From Maea johnstoni (taxonomy: Eukaryota > Annelida > Polychaeta > Spionida > Magelonidae): 64,000 nucleotides of DNA. The DNA lies in the NCBI GenBank assembly GCA_963942565.1, contig OZ012687.1, positions 13,261,458 through 13,325,457 of the forward strand. Reading direction: 5' to 3'. The position numbers were made by a program, and so were the translations under genes. Below the pieces are notes generated by a model that ran no database searches, was not told the DNA's origin, and saw only the letters and a program-made list of their open reading frames with translations. Shown here piece after piece: positions 1-13,651 of the stretch; the stretch's first letter is position 1, and every line of letters starts with the position of its first letter.

Positions 1-1829
1 ATATCAATCAGGACATCATGAACAACTTTCCTTTAAATATTTTGTAAAACTATTCTCAGTTCCTTAGATATTGTCATCAGCGCATAGATTCAGAGGAACT
101 TGGAAGCACTAATGGTTTAATAAGTAATTTGAATGAGCATTTTCTTCATGCTGTGCATTTAATCATAGGTAATTAATATATTACCAGGGACTGGAAATTC
201 AGTCTCATGCACTTATGAAAGTCATAGATTGGGAGAAGGTCTGATAGAAAAAAATCTCATCAGGGCGGGTGTTCAGAAGAGGGGTAACCAACCTTGGTAA
301 ATGGGATGCAGGCAAACAAGCTAAAAGAACCTGTGCTAAAGCCTAACTTTTGATGTTACTGGTCTAACTGATATTTAAAGTATACACTTAAGGTGGCATT
401 CATATCCTTTTGTTATATTGCACCCTAGGAATGTACAAGTAATACCTTGTCTATAATACATACACCCAGTTCCTTTCAAAAGCAGACTACTCATTTGGGT
501 GGAACCCTTTAACCATACATGAGGTTCTGCTTTAGGCCACACCCACTTGCCAATACAACATGAAGCATCTGTCCTCCCATAATTTCATATTTCTCAATCT
601 CTTAGGCAACTTTTGTGCCTTGAATACAAAGATGGAAAAGAGTTTCCATATTCCATGCAAAACCAGTTAATACATTTCCTGGGGATCCGCTTTGCGCATA
701 TTTTTTCATGCTCAATTGGCAGATACAGCTGTTATGTTTCAGGACAAAATCAATATCGCAATAAGAAGTACAGCCACGAATTCCAATATCTCCCAGCACA
801 TATATAAGATAAATTAAACCAAGCCAGCAACCTTCGTATGACAGGGCTATAATTGATTCAGCAGGATATCAGGGCATCATATGGTCACCTACATTCTGGT
901 TTTAAACCAACACCATGACAGTTTGACACTTAAATATTTTGGGCTGGGACCTTCATGTGTGTCTATTTCAAGCACACACGTCATGTCTTATTTCAATATA
1001 AATTCAAAGTAAGGCTTCCATGTATTTTCTTAAAAAGAAGAGAAAAAAATATATGTGTTTAACTGAATATCCTAACATCTCCCTCAAAAATCATAAAACC
1101 CATGTTCATAAGTGCCCATTATGGACACCCAGTTTCAAAACCACAGCTATAATTGGCTTCATATAATATATGAGTAACCTCAAGCAAAAATTTGACATCA
1201 GTGGTTACAAAGAAGCCCAAAAGGCTCTCAATAAGTTTATTTCTGACAACACCAAAAGATGATTTTTATCCAGGTAGGAGTAATAGCAACGATCATGGAT
1301 TAAAAATTCTAAAATCTATACTAATCAAGCACCTGTATAAGTACTTGTCTGTAAGACTAACAATGCAGGTATTTTAATGGCTTGAGAGGCCCTTTTTGCA
1401 ATCTTACTAGGCAGAGCAAGTCAGACTACCTCTATTGATACAAAGAAGCAGGCCAAGGAAATCCTAGGGGGCAATCTCATTGATTTCTCTAATAATAATA
1501 ATAATTAATAATAATAAATTAATAATAATAATAATAATCTTTATTTAAAAGAGAATATCTCAGTCCAATGGTAAGGATCTTCCCTGAGGCCCTCTGGCCT
1601 AAATGGAAGTGCTTCACATATGGGGGGGGGGGGGGGGGGGGGATGCCAAACATTGGCAACTACCATGAGTTTTTGATTCACTCACTTCCTAATTTTCACT
1701 CTTGAAACACTTAAAAAGGAAACAAACTCTCTCCGATTAAGTGTAATAAGAGAAATAGCATATGATTCATCAGGAAAAAAGATGCAGACACTTTCATGGT
1801 GAACAAGGCTAGTTAATAAGCATACTTAC
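1..1829. other. No gene recognised; probable intron or 3' part of minus-strand gene
   Basis: I see no convincing exon here. The stretch holds an (AAT)n tract near 1490-1545, followed by a T-rich segment ending in a short AT-rich repeat, and a G homopolymer at about 1621-1642. If the minus-strand exon at 1830-1866 is real, this is its downstream intron. Confidence 0.4.
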
Positions 1830-1866
1830 CAGCATCCATATTAGAAGCATCTGGGACTCGACTTGC
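1830..1866 (-). CDS. Candidate 37-bp second exon of a minus-strand gene
   Basis: On the minus strand a pyrimidine-rich tract ending TTTTGCAG precedes GCAAGTCGAG, and the exon ends CTG followed by the strong donor GTAAGTATG. In phase 0 it reads ASRVPDASNMDA plus one base, with no stop. The other two frames are either closed or less protein-like. It joins in frame to the ATG that ends the candidate first exon at 3479, giving a protein beginning MASRVPDASNMDA. I do not recognise the family. Both splice sites are good, but a 37-bp exon could arise by chance, so this needs transcript support. Confidence 0.45.
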
Positions 1867-3478
1867 CTGCAAAATAAAACCTATAATTAACCTCATGATG
1901 ATAGAGCACTGATTGCTATCCATCGGAAGATTCACTCTAGTAGATGAAAGTGCTATCAGCTTTCATCAAAATTATCCCCAGAAATAAAAATTATTATTTT
2001 TGTGAAATATATTAAAAGTAAAAATGTAAGTAATTTCTTTTAAAAGAAATCACACTAGATCCATATGATTTGATTAATGTAATTCATAAAACATTTTTCT
2101 TTGGGTTTCATAATTTTATGGTCAGCATTTACCTTGATTTTTTGGGAACATCGAATATTTACATGAATAATAAGTTCAAATAATTTTATATGCATAATAA
2201 AATTACAAAAATTTAGTAATTGAATGAATAAACAAAATGAAGTTTACAACTGATGACACTAAATTAATAAGCTAATATCAAGATTCACATGACTGACAGA
2301 AGCAAATTTATTACATTGTGATGTTAAGTAGGGGGAAAAACATAAAAAATGTATATTTGATGTCTTTGCATATTTTGCTGAAGATTGAAATTGCAAGTTG
2401 AGGAAATAACCTGAGTAACATTTTCTTTCATAACCAAATGTATTGATCAATATGGCAAGTTCAGCTTTATACAATCAACTCTTTCCATATGCTTTAGGAC
2501 TGTATGTCTGTAATCTTCAATACTGGCGAATATTATATGAATGTCACGAGGCCATGCATGGATGACGTTGGTGCTGTCAGTTTATAACTGCCTGCATAAG
2601 AAGTGTACGCATGATGATGATGCCTACTAAGCATGCACCCATGATAATGTATACCATGCTGCAACCCCATTGGCTGAGCCCACACCACGATGACGTCTGT
2701 GACTGTAATATGCTAATGAGATACACCAATAAATATGTTTTCAACCCCAAAACGATATTGCCAACTCGAATAACTTGGGCGTTGGCATATGATATCGATA
2801 ACCTAATCATTCTCAGCGTCTTTTACACGCAAGGTTGCCTTGATCTGGCAATTAAACGTGGTTTCCCTTTATGTTAATGAGCGTTCGCCATGGTGGAATT
2901 TGGCACATCAGCCTGCCAACTTTCTTCATAACAATATTGGAATAAAAAGAAAAAACACCTATCGTCCACCTTGTTCTATACCAACGACTCAAAACGATTA
3001 TAGAGAACATGAATAACATATTGATAGAATACTAGCTTTTGAACTTACGTAGTTTTGCACCAATTACAACATAAACATGACGTTCGTCATTTCTCGATCG
3101 CTGCACGCGAACCACCGCCATTGCATGAAAAAGCCCCGAGCCAGCAGAGGCAACATTTCCAAATTAAAAGAAAAACGTGTTGGAGACCTCCCGTAAAGAC
3201 TATACCTATACCAAACCTTTCCTTAGTTACATATCTAGGTGCAACTACCCTTATATGCGATGGATATGCATAATTACCATTTTTTCTGGGCACTAAAGAT
3301 TTATGAAATCTGCTCGTGACATTGAAAAAATTGCGAAAATACAGCAGTGACGTAGGTGCCCGGTGATTCGGTGTATCCTATTTCACGCGTAAGAAACAAA
3401 AGAAACGCTGGAAAAAATACACTGTGAAATAAATAAGTGCCTTATAAAAACGACTATGAAAAGCAAATGACGACTTAC
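1867..3478 (-). other. Putative intron 1 of the minus-strand gene
   Basis: This 1.6-kb stretch lies between the two candidate exons. I see no other coding signal in it. The short open frames at 2577-2877 and 3055-3293 overlap on opposite strands and resemble no family. Confidence 0.35.
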
Positions 3479-3560
3479 CATGATTTTCACCCATAATATG
3501 CAGGCAAAATTCCTCACGATTTCAGAGTTTCGACAGGGTTTCAAGATGGCACCTTGACGT
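3479..3560 (-). CDS. Candidate first exon with start codon at its 3' end
   Basis: On the minus strand the sequence runs from the CRE/NRF1 promoter through a leader to AAAATCATG immediately followed by GTAAGTCG, a strong donor. The final ATG (3481-3479) is in phase with the exon at 1830-1866, so the initiator methionine would be the last codon of exon 1. An upstream ATG at about 3491, in another frame, would be a short upstream ORF running into the splice site. The transcription start is inferred from the promoter motifs, not seen. Confidence is moderate because leader, start and donor fit together but the product is unknown. Confidence 0.4.
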
Positions 3561-3778
3561 CAATGCGCATGCGTGTATCGGTCCCTTGACAAACAATCAA
3601 AAAAATCACACGAGATTGGCTTAAACATCAGCGGTTGCATGATTTGAGTATAGACAAGGACAAAATGCATTAACCATGTCATACATATCGTTCCAGATAT
3701 AATGTGTTATGACAAAAGTGACGAAAACTGGCGGATTTTCTAGAAATTGAGTTAATTACTATTACGCATGCGCACGTC
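3536..3778 (-). promoter_or_regulatory. Promoter-like cluster: YY1-type, CRE and two NRF1-type sites
   Basis: Within 45 bp lie AAGATGGCACC (YY1-like, 3543), TGACGTCA (perfect CRE, about 3554) and TGCGCATGCGTG (NRF1-like, about 3562). A second NRF1-like site, CGCATGCGCA, lies at about 3766. This combination in CpG-containing DNA is typical of TATA-less animal promoters. It sits directly upstream of the candidate minus-strand first exon and could also fire on the plus strand, where I see no exon. Confidence 0.5.
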
Positions 3779-5416
3779 AATTTAGCAGTATGAGCGAAAT
3801 TTGAGATGCGGGAACTAATTTGCAATGTTTATCAGGCCCTGCTGCTCACATCCGTGTTTCTGTGAGAGCATTCATTTTTTTCTATTTCCTCATGCTGCAT
3901 TTCGTATTTTTCTCGATATGCAACTGGCATTTTAATCTCAGGCCGGGGGAAGATAGTCTGGCTCGCAGCAGTCACAACATGCACCCAGTAAAGGCAGTAA
4001 ATCTGCATAAACAGAATGGCCACGGGGCGGGTCGAAGTTGTGGAACGCGAGTAGGGCGTAGGTGAGCAGCGGAAAGAGCCCAAATAAATCAATGCGATGT
4101 GCGTTCATAATAAAGGCGGTAGAGTTTCGGCTGCCGCTCGAGAGCTTATGGAATGAGTAACCGGTGAACATGGGTGTTGGAATAGCGTAAGCTTTTAGAG
4201 CGGAACTTAGTGAATGAGAGGATTATGGAATAGAAATCCGGTCTGCGCTTTACGCCATTCGCCCAGATAATGATATTGCGCACGAAATAGTGCAGCTAAA
4301 GACATTTTTCAATTAATAAAAAATCGGGTAGGCCATTGCATACTTTCGGAACCTCCCGAAAAAGCCTCCTTTATCAAGACAATGGGATTTTTTATCAGAT
4401 TTTCAAAGCATGATTGTGCAGCAATTGATCAGCGGATGGTAAAAACATTAACATGACAGACTGCACGGATGTCCCTGTCCCTGAAGCCACCACTAAATGG
4501 AACCCCCTATGGCAGGCCGAAGTTGTCAACATGGGCATTTATTGATGCAGGAAGTATAGAATCATCTATTGTTCCTGATTGATGTCAATAAATCATTTAT
4601 TGATACCAAAAATTCATTGACTGATATCAATCAATCATTTATTGATATTGATAAATACCTATTTGTGATAACTTCTGCTTTCCATAGACCCCTATGTTCG
4701 GTCGGACTAGCGCGTGGCAAACCAACTTCTCCCTCTGCGCAAGGTGCAAGGTCAAAGTTCAACTACCGCTTGAAGCGTGTTGGAGTGTTAGAAGTGAATT
4801 GGTTTTACCAGATTTTTGTCCCAGAGTACCACGGTGTCCCTCACCAGTGTCTCTTTGCCAGTCATGATTTGGACTCTATGGTAAAAAAAAACAACCTTAC
4901 CCTACGTCCGTATGCAAATGTATGCATTGCAAAAGGGTCTTCCGATGAGCGCCCACCCACCCTTTAACCTACATAAGTCATCCAATACGTGTGTTTACCT
5001 ATCGGAATATCATGTTATAACTGTACACTTGGCCAAACTCATTAGTTTAAATGTGAAACCGCATGGTGGCAGAGGGCATGCAGGTGTACGACCGCTCTTC
5101 AATATTCGCTTTGCCGCCCGTTTACGTAGTAGGTGATCAGTGCGGTGATAGCGATTTCTAGAAATCCATGACTTAATGTTTCTATGGGAATTGCCGCCTG
5201 GATCTAGTATCCTTTTGACAATAAGTTAGAAATTAGGAATGATATTGAAAAAATATGGAATTGAAAAAAGGAAATTTATTTTGTCATTTTGATTTTTCCT
5301 GCTATATTGATATTGACTAGCAGTTGCCAATGGAGGGAAAAACCGCAGTACCCGGGGAAAACCACCAACTAACTCAAGTCACTAGCAACTTTCTTTCTCA
5401 GCTTTATCGACGATGA
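3779..5416. other. No gene recognised; includes a degenerate minisatellite
   Basis: About 4555-4665 holds four to five diverged units of roughly 24 bp built on TTGATATCAATAAATCATT. They make a repetitive SFIDI-like reading frame that I do not regard as a gene. Just before the palindrome, at 5333-5370, is a word of the type CGCAGTACCCGGGGAAAACC, which I associate with dispersed repeats of marine invertebrates. Confidence 0.45.
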
Positions 5417-6335
5417 TTCGAACCACAGGTATCTGCTCCAGGAGACTTGAGCTCAAGTCATGAAGTAGGGCCTGTAGGGGTGTTGTGGGCCCAGAAATCC
5501 TCCCCAAAGCGCTAAGAAACCCTGGAACACAAAGAATAAAGCAATTGGTAAAACCTAGTAGTCTCTATATATATAATAGGAACAGGTATGCAGGTAAACA
5601 ATTCACAGCTTCCCGGCCGTAAGGGAGAGTCTGTTACAAAGCTACTCCTCATTTTTCAGCAAAACCTGAAAGAAACAAAACGACTACACCAAACAGGTCT
5701 TGGCTTACCTTTTAAACATCCACCCACCTCCCAGACTAATCCGCGGCCGTTTTTGCAACTTTTATGGCACTTAAACTTCTAAAGTGGTGATTCTCACCAC
5801 AAACACGGCCTCCATGTTAACCCAAAGGCAGTGAATGCACTCGAGCGATCTCATTGGCTGATTCTGGGTGGAATGACGTTCCACCCAGAATCAGCCAATG
5901 AGATCGCTCGAGTGCATTCACTGCCTTTGGGTTAACATGGAGGCCGTGTTTGTGGTGAGAATCACCACTTTAGAAGTTTAAGTGCCATAAAAGTTGCAAA
6001 AACGGCCGCGGATTAGTCTGGGAGGTGGGTGGATATTTAAAAGGTAAGTCAAGACCTGTTTGGTGTAGTCGTTTTGTTTCTTTCAGGTTTTGCTGAAAAA
6101 TGAGGAGTAGCTTTGTAACAGACTCTCCCTTACGGCCGGGAAGCTGTGAATTGTTTACCTGCATACCTGTTCCTATTATATATATAGAGACTACTAGGTT
6201 TTACCAATTGCTTTATTCTTTGTGTTCCAGGGTTTCTTAGCGCTTTGGGGAGGATTTCTGGGCCCACAACACCCCTACAGGCCCTACTTCATGACTTGAG
6301 CTCAAGTCTCCTGGAGCAGATACCTGTGTTCGAAC
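5417..6335. repeat. Long near-perfect palindrome (~460-bp arms, no spacer)
   Basis: The left arm from 5417 reads as the reverse complement of the right arm down to 6335, with the centre near 5876 at GGTGGAATGACGTTCCACC. The two 64-codon mirror frames (5588-5782 plus, 6164-5970 minus) differ at only two residues, showing how similar the arms are. A few substitutions separate the arms, for example a G/A and a C/T near 5702-5720, so they are not literal copies. The right arm runs on into a tRNA-like SINE head; the left arm does not, suggesting that the right arm is the original. Either a foldback element or an inverted duplication of a SINE-containing segment. Confidence 0.85.
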
Positions 6336-6385
6336 TGAGCAGTCGAAAAGCCATGCTCTAACCAGTAGGCAATTGCTATAACAGC
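6323..6385 (-). repeat. tRNA-like head of a SINE (minus strand)
   Basis: Read on the minus strand, this has an A-box-like TACTGGTTAGAGC, an anticodon-arm-like segment and a B-box-like AGTTCGAACAC at tRNA spacing. It then runs into the body carried by the right palindrome arm. It lacks a full cloverleaf, so it is a tRNA-derived SINE rather than a tRNA gene. Confidence 0.45.
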
Positions 6386-6441
6386 AGCAACTTTTATTGC
6401 TTACCACAATTCCTGAAACTATTGCTGTTCGTTAGTAAAAC

Positions 6442-6735
6442 CTTGGATGAAGAAAAGAATGAATATGTAGCGAAGGACCAATTACTATATATGTGCCCTA
6501 TAGTGAAGAGTTGGACTCATGCCAGGAGTACCAGATATGGCATCAGTGCGATATCACGTCGAATTCAGGGCTCTCGTATCGATTACATTACAGAGAAACC
6601 TTATCTCCACCATCAGCCGGGGATGCGCAGAGCACCAATTTTGGGCGATTAACGGCTATTAGTTGACACTGGTTGAGGCTAGTTTGTTCAGGTTGACCGA
6701 CTAGTTTCGAATCCACTTGTGTTTGGTCATCTAAG
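6442..6735 (+). mobile_element. MITE family R1, copy 1
   Basis: It starts CTTGGATGAAG and ends TCATCTAAG, matching the family termini CTTAGATGA/TCATCTAAG seen at 13947 and 28831. The flanks GTAAAAC and GTTACAC are a degraded 7-bp target duplication. No coding capacity. Confidence 0.7.
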
Positions 6736-8662
6736 GTTACACCGATTTGCAGCTTTCGAACGACCTATCATGCTCATGTTTGTTTCACGGTTCGTTTATT
6801 GCGTAGGAAAGATGTTGCTTATAAACCAGGTTAACAATGTGAGGTGGTTTAATACATATGTAATGCCAAAAAACTTATAGTTTGTCAATTTCTTAAAATA
6901 AATGTAGAAAATGGAATTTTTGGGACATTTTCTCTTACATTTGAATATGCAAAGCTACAGACATACATTTGATAGTCGTACGTAGAGGCTAATCAGTTGA
7001 CCAGCATAACAAATTTGACTAATGCCTATGGTCTGGACGAATGAAAAGAGAACATATCCATAATGTACAGGGAATGACCATAACCCCCCCCCCCCCCCCC
7101 CCCTAATTTCAAGGTCGAACATTTAATTTTTTCCGGAGGTGGAAGTTCCACGCCCACCTGGATGTCTTTAAATACACCATAAGGATAAATAAACCACAGA
7201 AAACAGTATCGGAAAAGGTGGTCAGGCAAAATTTAAACTTTCGCGCGGAACCAAATACTTTTTTCCAATCGGGTTCACATGTTTTCAGGCGAACCTTCAC
7301 AAGAAAGCTGCACTTAGTATTTCTAGGCAGTTTTTGTTTCGGGGTGTTCACACTAATCTGATTTAGTGTGCTTATTATTGAATAGTGCATATGTGTTGTA
7401 TGCTACCCCGGGAAACGTTTTTTGTACTGTTTGCTATTGCCGTTTCGGTATCGATCGATCATATCAAAAGTTATTATTTTTTTAACCAATGGGGGAAAAT
7501 TACACGGGTCTATCGAAAACTATAAGACAAGATGCTTAAGAAATTGACTTCTTACAAAGAGCTATGTTCGTTTTGTTATTTCTGGCCTTCCTTGTTATAC
7601 TTGCGCGTTACGAGACTGATTGTAAGTCTTTGGAATGACCACATCCTTATTTTCTCTGTTTTGAACTTGATGTTTTACTTCGTTCCTTGGTGCTAGTTTC
7701 GTTTGATCAACAGAGAAGAGAAGTGAAAAATGCCTATCATAGGAGTAGGTTAAGTCTATTCTTTGAGATATACGAACATTTGAGGCATGGATTATCTTAC
7801 TTAGACTAGGATAAGGAATGTCCTTAGCAGATGTGTTGGATGAGCACGTCGGTCTTGTTGGGCGGTTTAATTCTAGTTATCGCAGAGCTCCCTCCTCCAG
7901 AAAATAAAAAGCAAAAGGAGCAAATCTACAGGGTTTCTAACGCTGAGGGAACTAACTGTTTAATTTGGGTCCTTTTGTATAATATAACCGATTCTTTCAG
8001 TTTTTTTGTTGAAAATGAGAAAGAAACTTGCATTTTTAACTTCAGAACTAAGTCTAAATTGAAAAATATGACACTCTTCCTTCTGAAATAGTAGCTTCAA
8101 TAGTAGCTTTAAAAATGGAAAGTTCCAAGCAAGTTTGTAAATATTTTACCCAAAATGCATGATTAAAGTGGTCATGTATTGGTCAAATTCGATTGAGAAA
8201 AGGATCCAAGAACCTCTCCCGTTGTGTTGAAGCCTGTGGACGCTTCTGTAATAGTTGGTCTATTACTCTGCCCAATGACGGTTTAGACATTCACAGTTGA
8301 GCTAGTTATGAGGAAAAAGGTGTACATGTATGTCAAAATCTAAAAATGACCCTATATTGTCAAATTAACCCAATAAGCCATTAAGGATGGAACATTAAGG
8401 ATATTTGGGGTAGTCATACCATAGGCTAGCAACTAATTTAGATGCAGATGAGTTCCACCAGGAATATGTAATACGAGTGCTGCTATACCTTCCTGTTTCT
8501 ACCCACGTATATAGCTCGTTTAGATAGAATGTCGCCTGTTACGGCTGACCAGTGGCCGAGGGCGTGTTGGGCGTCGGCGGTAGATGCGTGCACAACAGCT
8601 CGCCATTCAAGCGAGTGACTTTCATGCACGTTACTCATGAGCACATGTGGTCCAACATAGTG

Positions 8663-8740
<78 letters not shown>

Positions 8741-11061
8741 ATGGGGTGTAAGGACCTTAAAGACAATGTGCTTTTTATTTTGTCACTCTTTTGAAATCCT
8801 ATCAAAATAGTGACATTACCAAATTATTAAAAAATGTTATTTTAAATAGTCATCGCGTTAAGCAGATCAAAATGATCAGAAGAGAGTCGTTCCCATTCTC
8901 GATATACTTTCAGTAAATAGATACATTACACATATAAGGTTGCATATACGGAAATGGATCACATGTCTAGATGTTTGACATGGTGCCGTTCAAGGAAAGA
9001 ACGAAGACTCGAAGAGGCCTTTTAATTTTTTTCTGTATCCAAATCACTGATCGCAAAAGGTTAAAATGAACCAATGCTACCTTAGAATAAACCCAAGTCC
9101 TTTAAACATGACACATTTTACTATTTCCATCACAAAATATAGCCGGGCGCAGTACTATTTAGATTTGGAACCAGGCTCCCGGCATTATATGATCATTAAT
9201 TACATCATCATTATCACTAGGTCGAATTACATAGATGTTATGTCGAATCTATAACTCCCTACCCAACTACTACGTTTGCTCTTACGAAAAAAATACAAAT
9301 GTTGGCACGATTAAGTCGTCAACATATTTTACCGATAACATTTCCTCATAACATGCAATAAAACATCCTCAAAGCTCTTATGTGTAATGACTTTTACCAT
9401 AAACATTATAGTGAAGGACTGAGAGCAACCAATCTCACTGCAACATGTACCTGACTACCAGTCCCAGGGTTGTTCACATCTCATGAGTTTCGTTTGGTAA
9501 TGCATCATTACTGATTTTCGAAACAGAATTTGACTGACTTCTATTTCTCAATACACAATGGATATTGGAAGCGGATATCCGTGAGTGTGCCGGATTTGTC
9601 CTATCTATTTTACAGTTACGGCTGTTTCTCCTGTACACGCAATGCAAATCTGTACCGACTCCGCTGCTAACTGCTGCTGTAGCCGCATCAATCGACGTTG
9701 CCTGAGATGCAAGTATCACGTGACTGCGGGAGGCAGGGAGAGGTGAGCCGGCTGTTGGCAACGTGCCAACTCTGGCAAGTTGAGAAATAAACATAGGAGA
9801 ATGTCTGTCGCTTGTAGAGACCTGAACTACGCACCACTAATATTAGAAAACGCCACGCTCTCACTAAGGCTTTTCTGGCTGCGCAAATCATGGTACGATA
9901 TAAAGGCCTGCAACATTGGATCTTTGCATGAGATATGGCTTGGTTATTTCAACGCCACGCTATCTATTAATTCGCAAATCATTCTTCCTAGAACCCCCCC
10001 CCCCCCAAAAAAAAACGAAAAAAAAAAAAGAAAAAGGACAAAAAAACACAAATATATTGTTGCACTGATCCTACGACGTTGAACAAGGCAAGGCAGGTAT
10101 TTTAGTTTATTTGAATCGAGCCGTTCGTGCTCATATGGCCTAGTGGTTTATTCAGAAAGGGAGATTATCAGATTCATTGCGCTTTTATTTAAGTAATTGA
10201 AGAAAAATATGCGTTTCTTTGTTTCAGATACAATTTCAATTCAAATCCATATTTTCAAATAAAATTCCCTCATATCATCACATGCATTTCTGATACGTAT
10301 AACGTTTACTTATTGCTACTTTTTCTGTCTCATCGAAGCATAATTGTAATTAATCCGTTGTAGATGGGGGAAATAACATTACCGCCCAACTCCAAGGCAC
10401 TTGTAACTTTCTCACATGGCCCGAGCATATTTTTAACTCAGGCATCAGTGAGAGACAGCGAGCTGTCGGTTGTAATTTCTAGACCACTCACATATCCTGA
10501 GCGGCTCCATATTCCTGACGTCGTTTTAGTTTCCAGTCAGCCTCGGTTTCCTGGCCATAATTTGGCCACTGAGCGGCATCATTAATAGATAGCTGCCTAT
10601 CAAATGCTATCTTGAATGAATGAGAAATCGCGAAATAACATATTCGCACTTATTTTGTCTTTTAGTGAAATACGCTGAGTTCTGCAGTCGACAGCTGTGA
10701 ATTGTTAGTTTACGAGTAGTTTACTTCATCCTTTAAGGACTCATTTATGCTTGTGGCGCCTAAAATCATGAATGTCCTGACTATCATGGTAATATCTATG
10801 AGAAAAGAGCATATTTGGAACGCATTTAGAGGAGGAATATTGGTCGGTATCTATCCCACAATTCATCTTCAAATGTTTTGTGATTTTTATGAGAAATTGC
10901 AAATTATTTCAAAAGTACCATAGGCACAGACGGCTTCAAAAGTACCATAGGCACAGACGGCATTTGATTTAGAGAACTCACCGAGAGCCAATCACAGTTA
11001 GCGCAAAGATTACCGTACCTCGCACTAATTAAAAAGAACAGCACAAGCCCGTGTGCCTCAG
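6736..11061. other. No gene recognised; simple repeats only
   Basis: The stretch holds a C homopolymer (about 7085-7103), a (CT)n tract (about 8666-8736), a C-run/A-run (about 9995-10030) and a 27-bp unit repeated twice at about 10910-10962. The open frames here (for example 9474-9794 minus and 10364-10585 plus) show no family resemblance, codon bias or splice support. Confidence 0.5.
8666..8736. repeat. (CT)n microsatellite
   Basis: About 35 uninterrupted CT units. Confidence 0.95.
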
Positions 11062-11930
11062 CCTTTTATCAACATCCTCCACCCTCCTTCACATTTACTC
11101 ATTTCATTAATCTGTGAGTTTAAAAATGGGGGTATACATGTAACAGTTAAACCTGCCATTACCACAATGCAGGTATCAACACACACATGGATTAGTTGAC
11201 CGCTATTCGTACCAGCGGGTCGGATGTAGATATCAGCTCGGAATGAGTTTAATTTTCGGTCCTCCCCTGCCCATTCCAGAGTGTGTTCATTTGTGGGATG
11301 AGTAACTGCCATGATGACACTGCGGAATCTCACTTTGGAATATCATGCTACTCCAGTTTGTTCTCTCTGGAAAGAAACACAAACTAAGGCCGAAGAAACT
11401 GGGGAAATGTGTGGAAAACACGAAACACTATTCACCTACTCACATATGAACACTTAAGGTAGCTTATGGGGTTAATCTTTGTATGTAGGGTCCTTATGAG
11501 CTTTTTTACACATGTTAAAGCCGAAAGACTTTTCATCCTCATCAGACCAACTATGACTGTCTAGGTCATCACTGAGCAGATTGAGAACTATCAAAGAACC
11601 TATCATAGGCTTGCACACAAGCAGGGGGTGATTATTTTCTCTACATTGAATTTCCCCCAAATAAAGTCGCCTTAAACACGCATTTAGGGTATAGAACGTC
11701 AACGGCTTTAAATCGAAGCTAAGAGAATATCGGTCGGAAGGTATCACAATTTTCAATTTTACCTTAGTTCCAAAGTTGAAAAACGCACATTTTCTGATAT
11801 AAAATGGCTTCATTGAAAAGTTTGAATGTAATGGCTATACATGTGAGCGGAGGAAATATAAGAAAAAAATTGATACGCTTGTGATCCGCATTGATCATTC
11901 ATACATACTTTAAAAAATCAATATTCTAGA

Positions 11931-12199
<269 letters not shown>

Positions 12200-13107
12200 G
12201 CTGGTATGTATTATTCAACTTTCTTGTTATTATCTATTCTATATTTCTATCTCTCATGTCTTACCCCTTGCTGGGAGCGTACTTTTTGTTGCTGTTCAGG
12301 CATATAACATTGTGTGTGGGCTAACTTTTCAAATCAAAGCAGGGAAGAGGGAAAACAAGATAAAAATAATCCCATAAGTTACCTTAAGTTTTCCAGTAAT
12401 CTCAAAGCAAACAGTTTTATATACATTATTCAGATTGGGGGGTGGCCGGATGATGACTGAGCACGCCCAGCTGTCACAGGTTTCGAGAAGGTTAAGTGGC
12501 TCACTTCAATAAATCGTGAAGAAGCTCAACATGGTGTGGGTAAACACACCGAGGTCCTATACAGAACCTTTAAAACAAATGTTGAGTTTGGGTTGCACCT
12601 CCGGCACTAGAAACAAGCTGCTATCAGGGTTTGTCAATACAGGAAAGGCTTCGTTTTTGCTGCAAGTCTCTTAATAGCGAAACTATCGAAGAAAAAAAAA
12701 CATGTCACTCTTACCTGCCTTCTTTATAATGAACCGAGTGAGACTCTATTTACAAGATTAGAGGAGTCAGTTCAAGGATTTTCTTATTTACTAGGGGATC
12801 AGAAATTCAAAATAATACTAAGCGATGGTAATAATGTCAAACAATGTGCAAGCTTTCTCAGAACCACCCTTGAGATTACACGATCTGAATTGATGAAACC
12901 ATAGGGGCATGAAATGTGTCCTATGAACTTTTTAAAAGATGTTAATAATGTGTTAATGAATTAACATCTCTGTGTGATGTGTACTAATAATTTGCTTTAG
13001 TGTCTCTCATAACTCTTCTTACAGTGGTCAGTATATTGAACACGCTTATGATTTAATTGTCTGTAACGTGTTTATATTAGTACTGAGTGAGAATCTTTTT
13101 AAAGATG

Positions 13108-13135
13108 ATTATTATTATTATCATTATTATTATCA

Positions 13136-13214
<79 letters not shown>
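13108..13214. repeat. (TTA)n microsatellite
   Basis: A TTA/TCA-type triplet tract; the copy B orthologue lies at about 28034-28112. Confidence 0.95.
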
Positions 13215-13215
<1 letters not shown>

Positions 13216-13446
13216 ATTACTTATTGGGAGGAATTGGAAAACTTTAAATCTTTGTAAAATGTACCCTTGAATGATTGTAATACAAACAATTAATGTGTTT
13301 GTCAACTTTGCCCGCCTTTTATTCCGTGTGAGGGTCAAGGGAATTTCGGGCATATGGGCGCATCAGCACTATCCCTACATATTCCGTAGCTAGTGCAACA
13401 TTTTCGCGCGTCAATCAATGTTAGACTCATATTGCACAACCGTCTA

Positions 13447-13651
13447 CTACGATGGACCAAGTGTGAAAGAGAAAATTTCATTTTAATTTATTTTCACTCC
13501 CGTTTATTGGGGTGAGACAATTAATTAAAATTTATTTTCTCTCTCCAATAAACGGGAGTGAAAATGAATTTAAATTTATTTTCTCCCCCAAAAATACGGT
13601 GGTGAAAATGAATATTTAAATATTTGCTCTTTCACACTTGGTCCATCGTAG
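13447..13651. mobile_element. Foldback MITE, present in both duplicate copies
   Basis: The terminal inverted repeats begin CTACGATGGACCAAGTG and close CACTTGGTCCATCGTAG, with a second internal inverted pair around CACTCCCGTTTATTGG. TCTA flanks both ends, suggesting a 4-bp target duplication. The sister copy is at 28339-28542, so the insertion predates the duplication. Confidence 0.8.

Noticed and set aside
4569-4967. 132-codon plus frame
   Set aside because: The first third is a degenerate minisatellite and the rest matches no family and lacks splice signals.
5588-6164. Twin 64-codon frames
   Set aside because: Mirror images made by the palindrome; not recognised as a protein.
6323-6385. 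A tRNA gene
   Set aside because: Box-like words only; acceptor and other stems do not pair, so a SINE head.
9474-9794. 106-codon minus frame
   Set aside because: Composition looks like chance; no motif, homologue or splice context.
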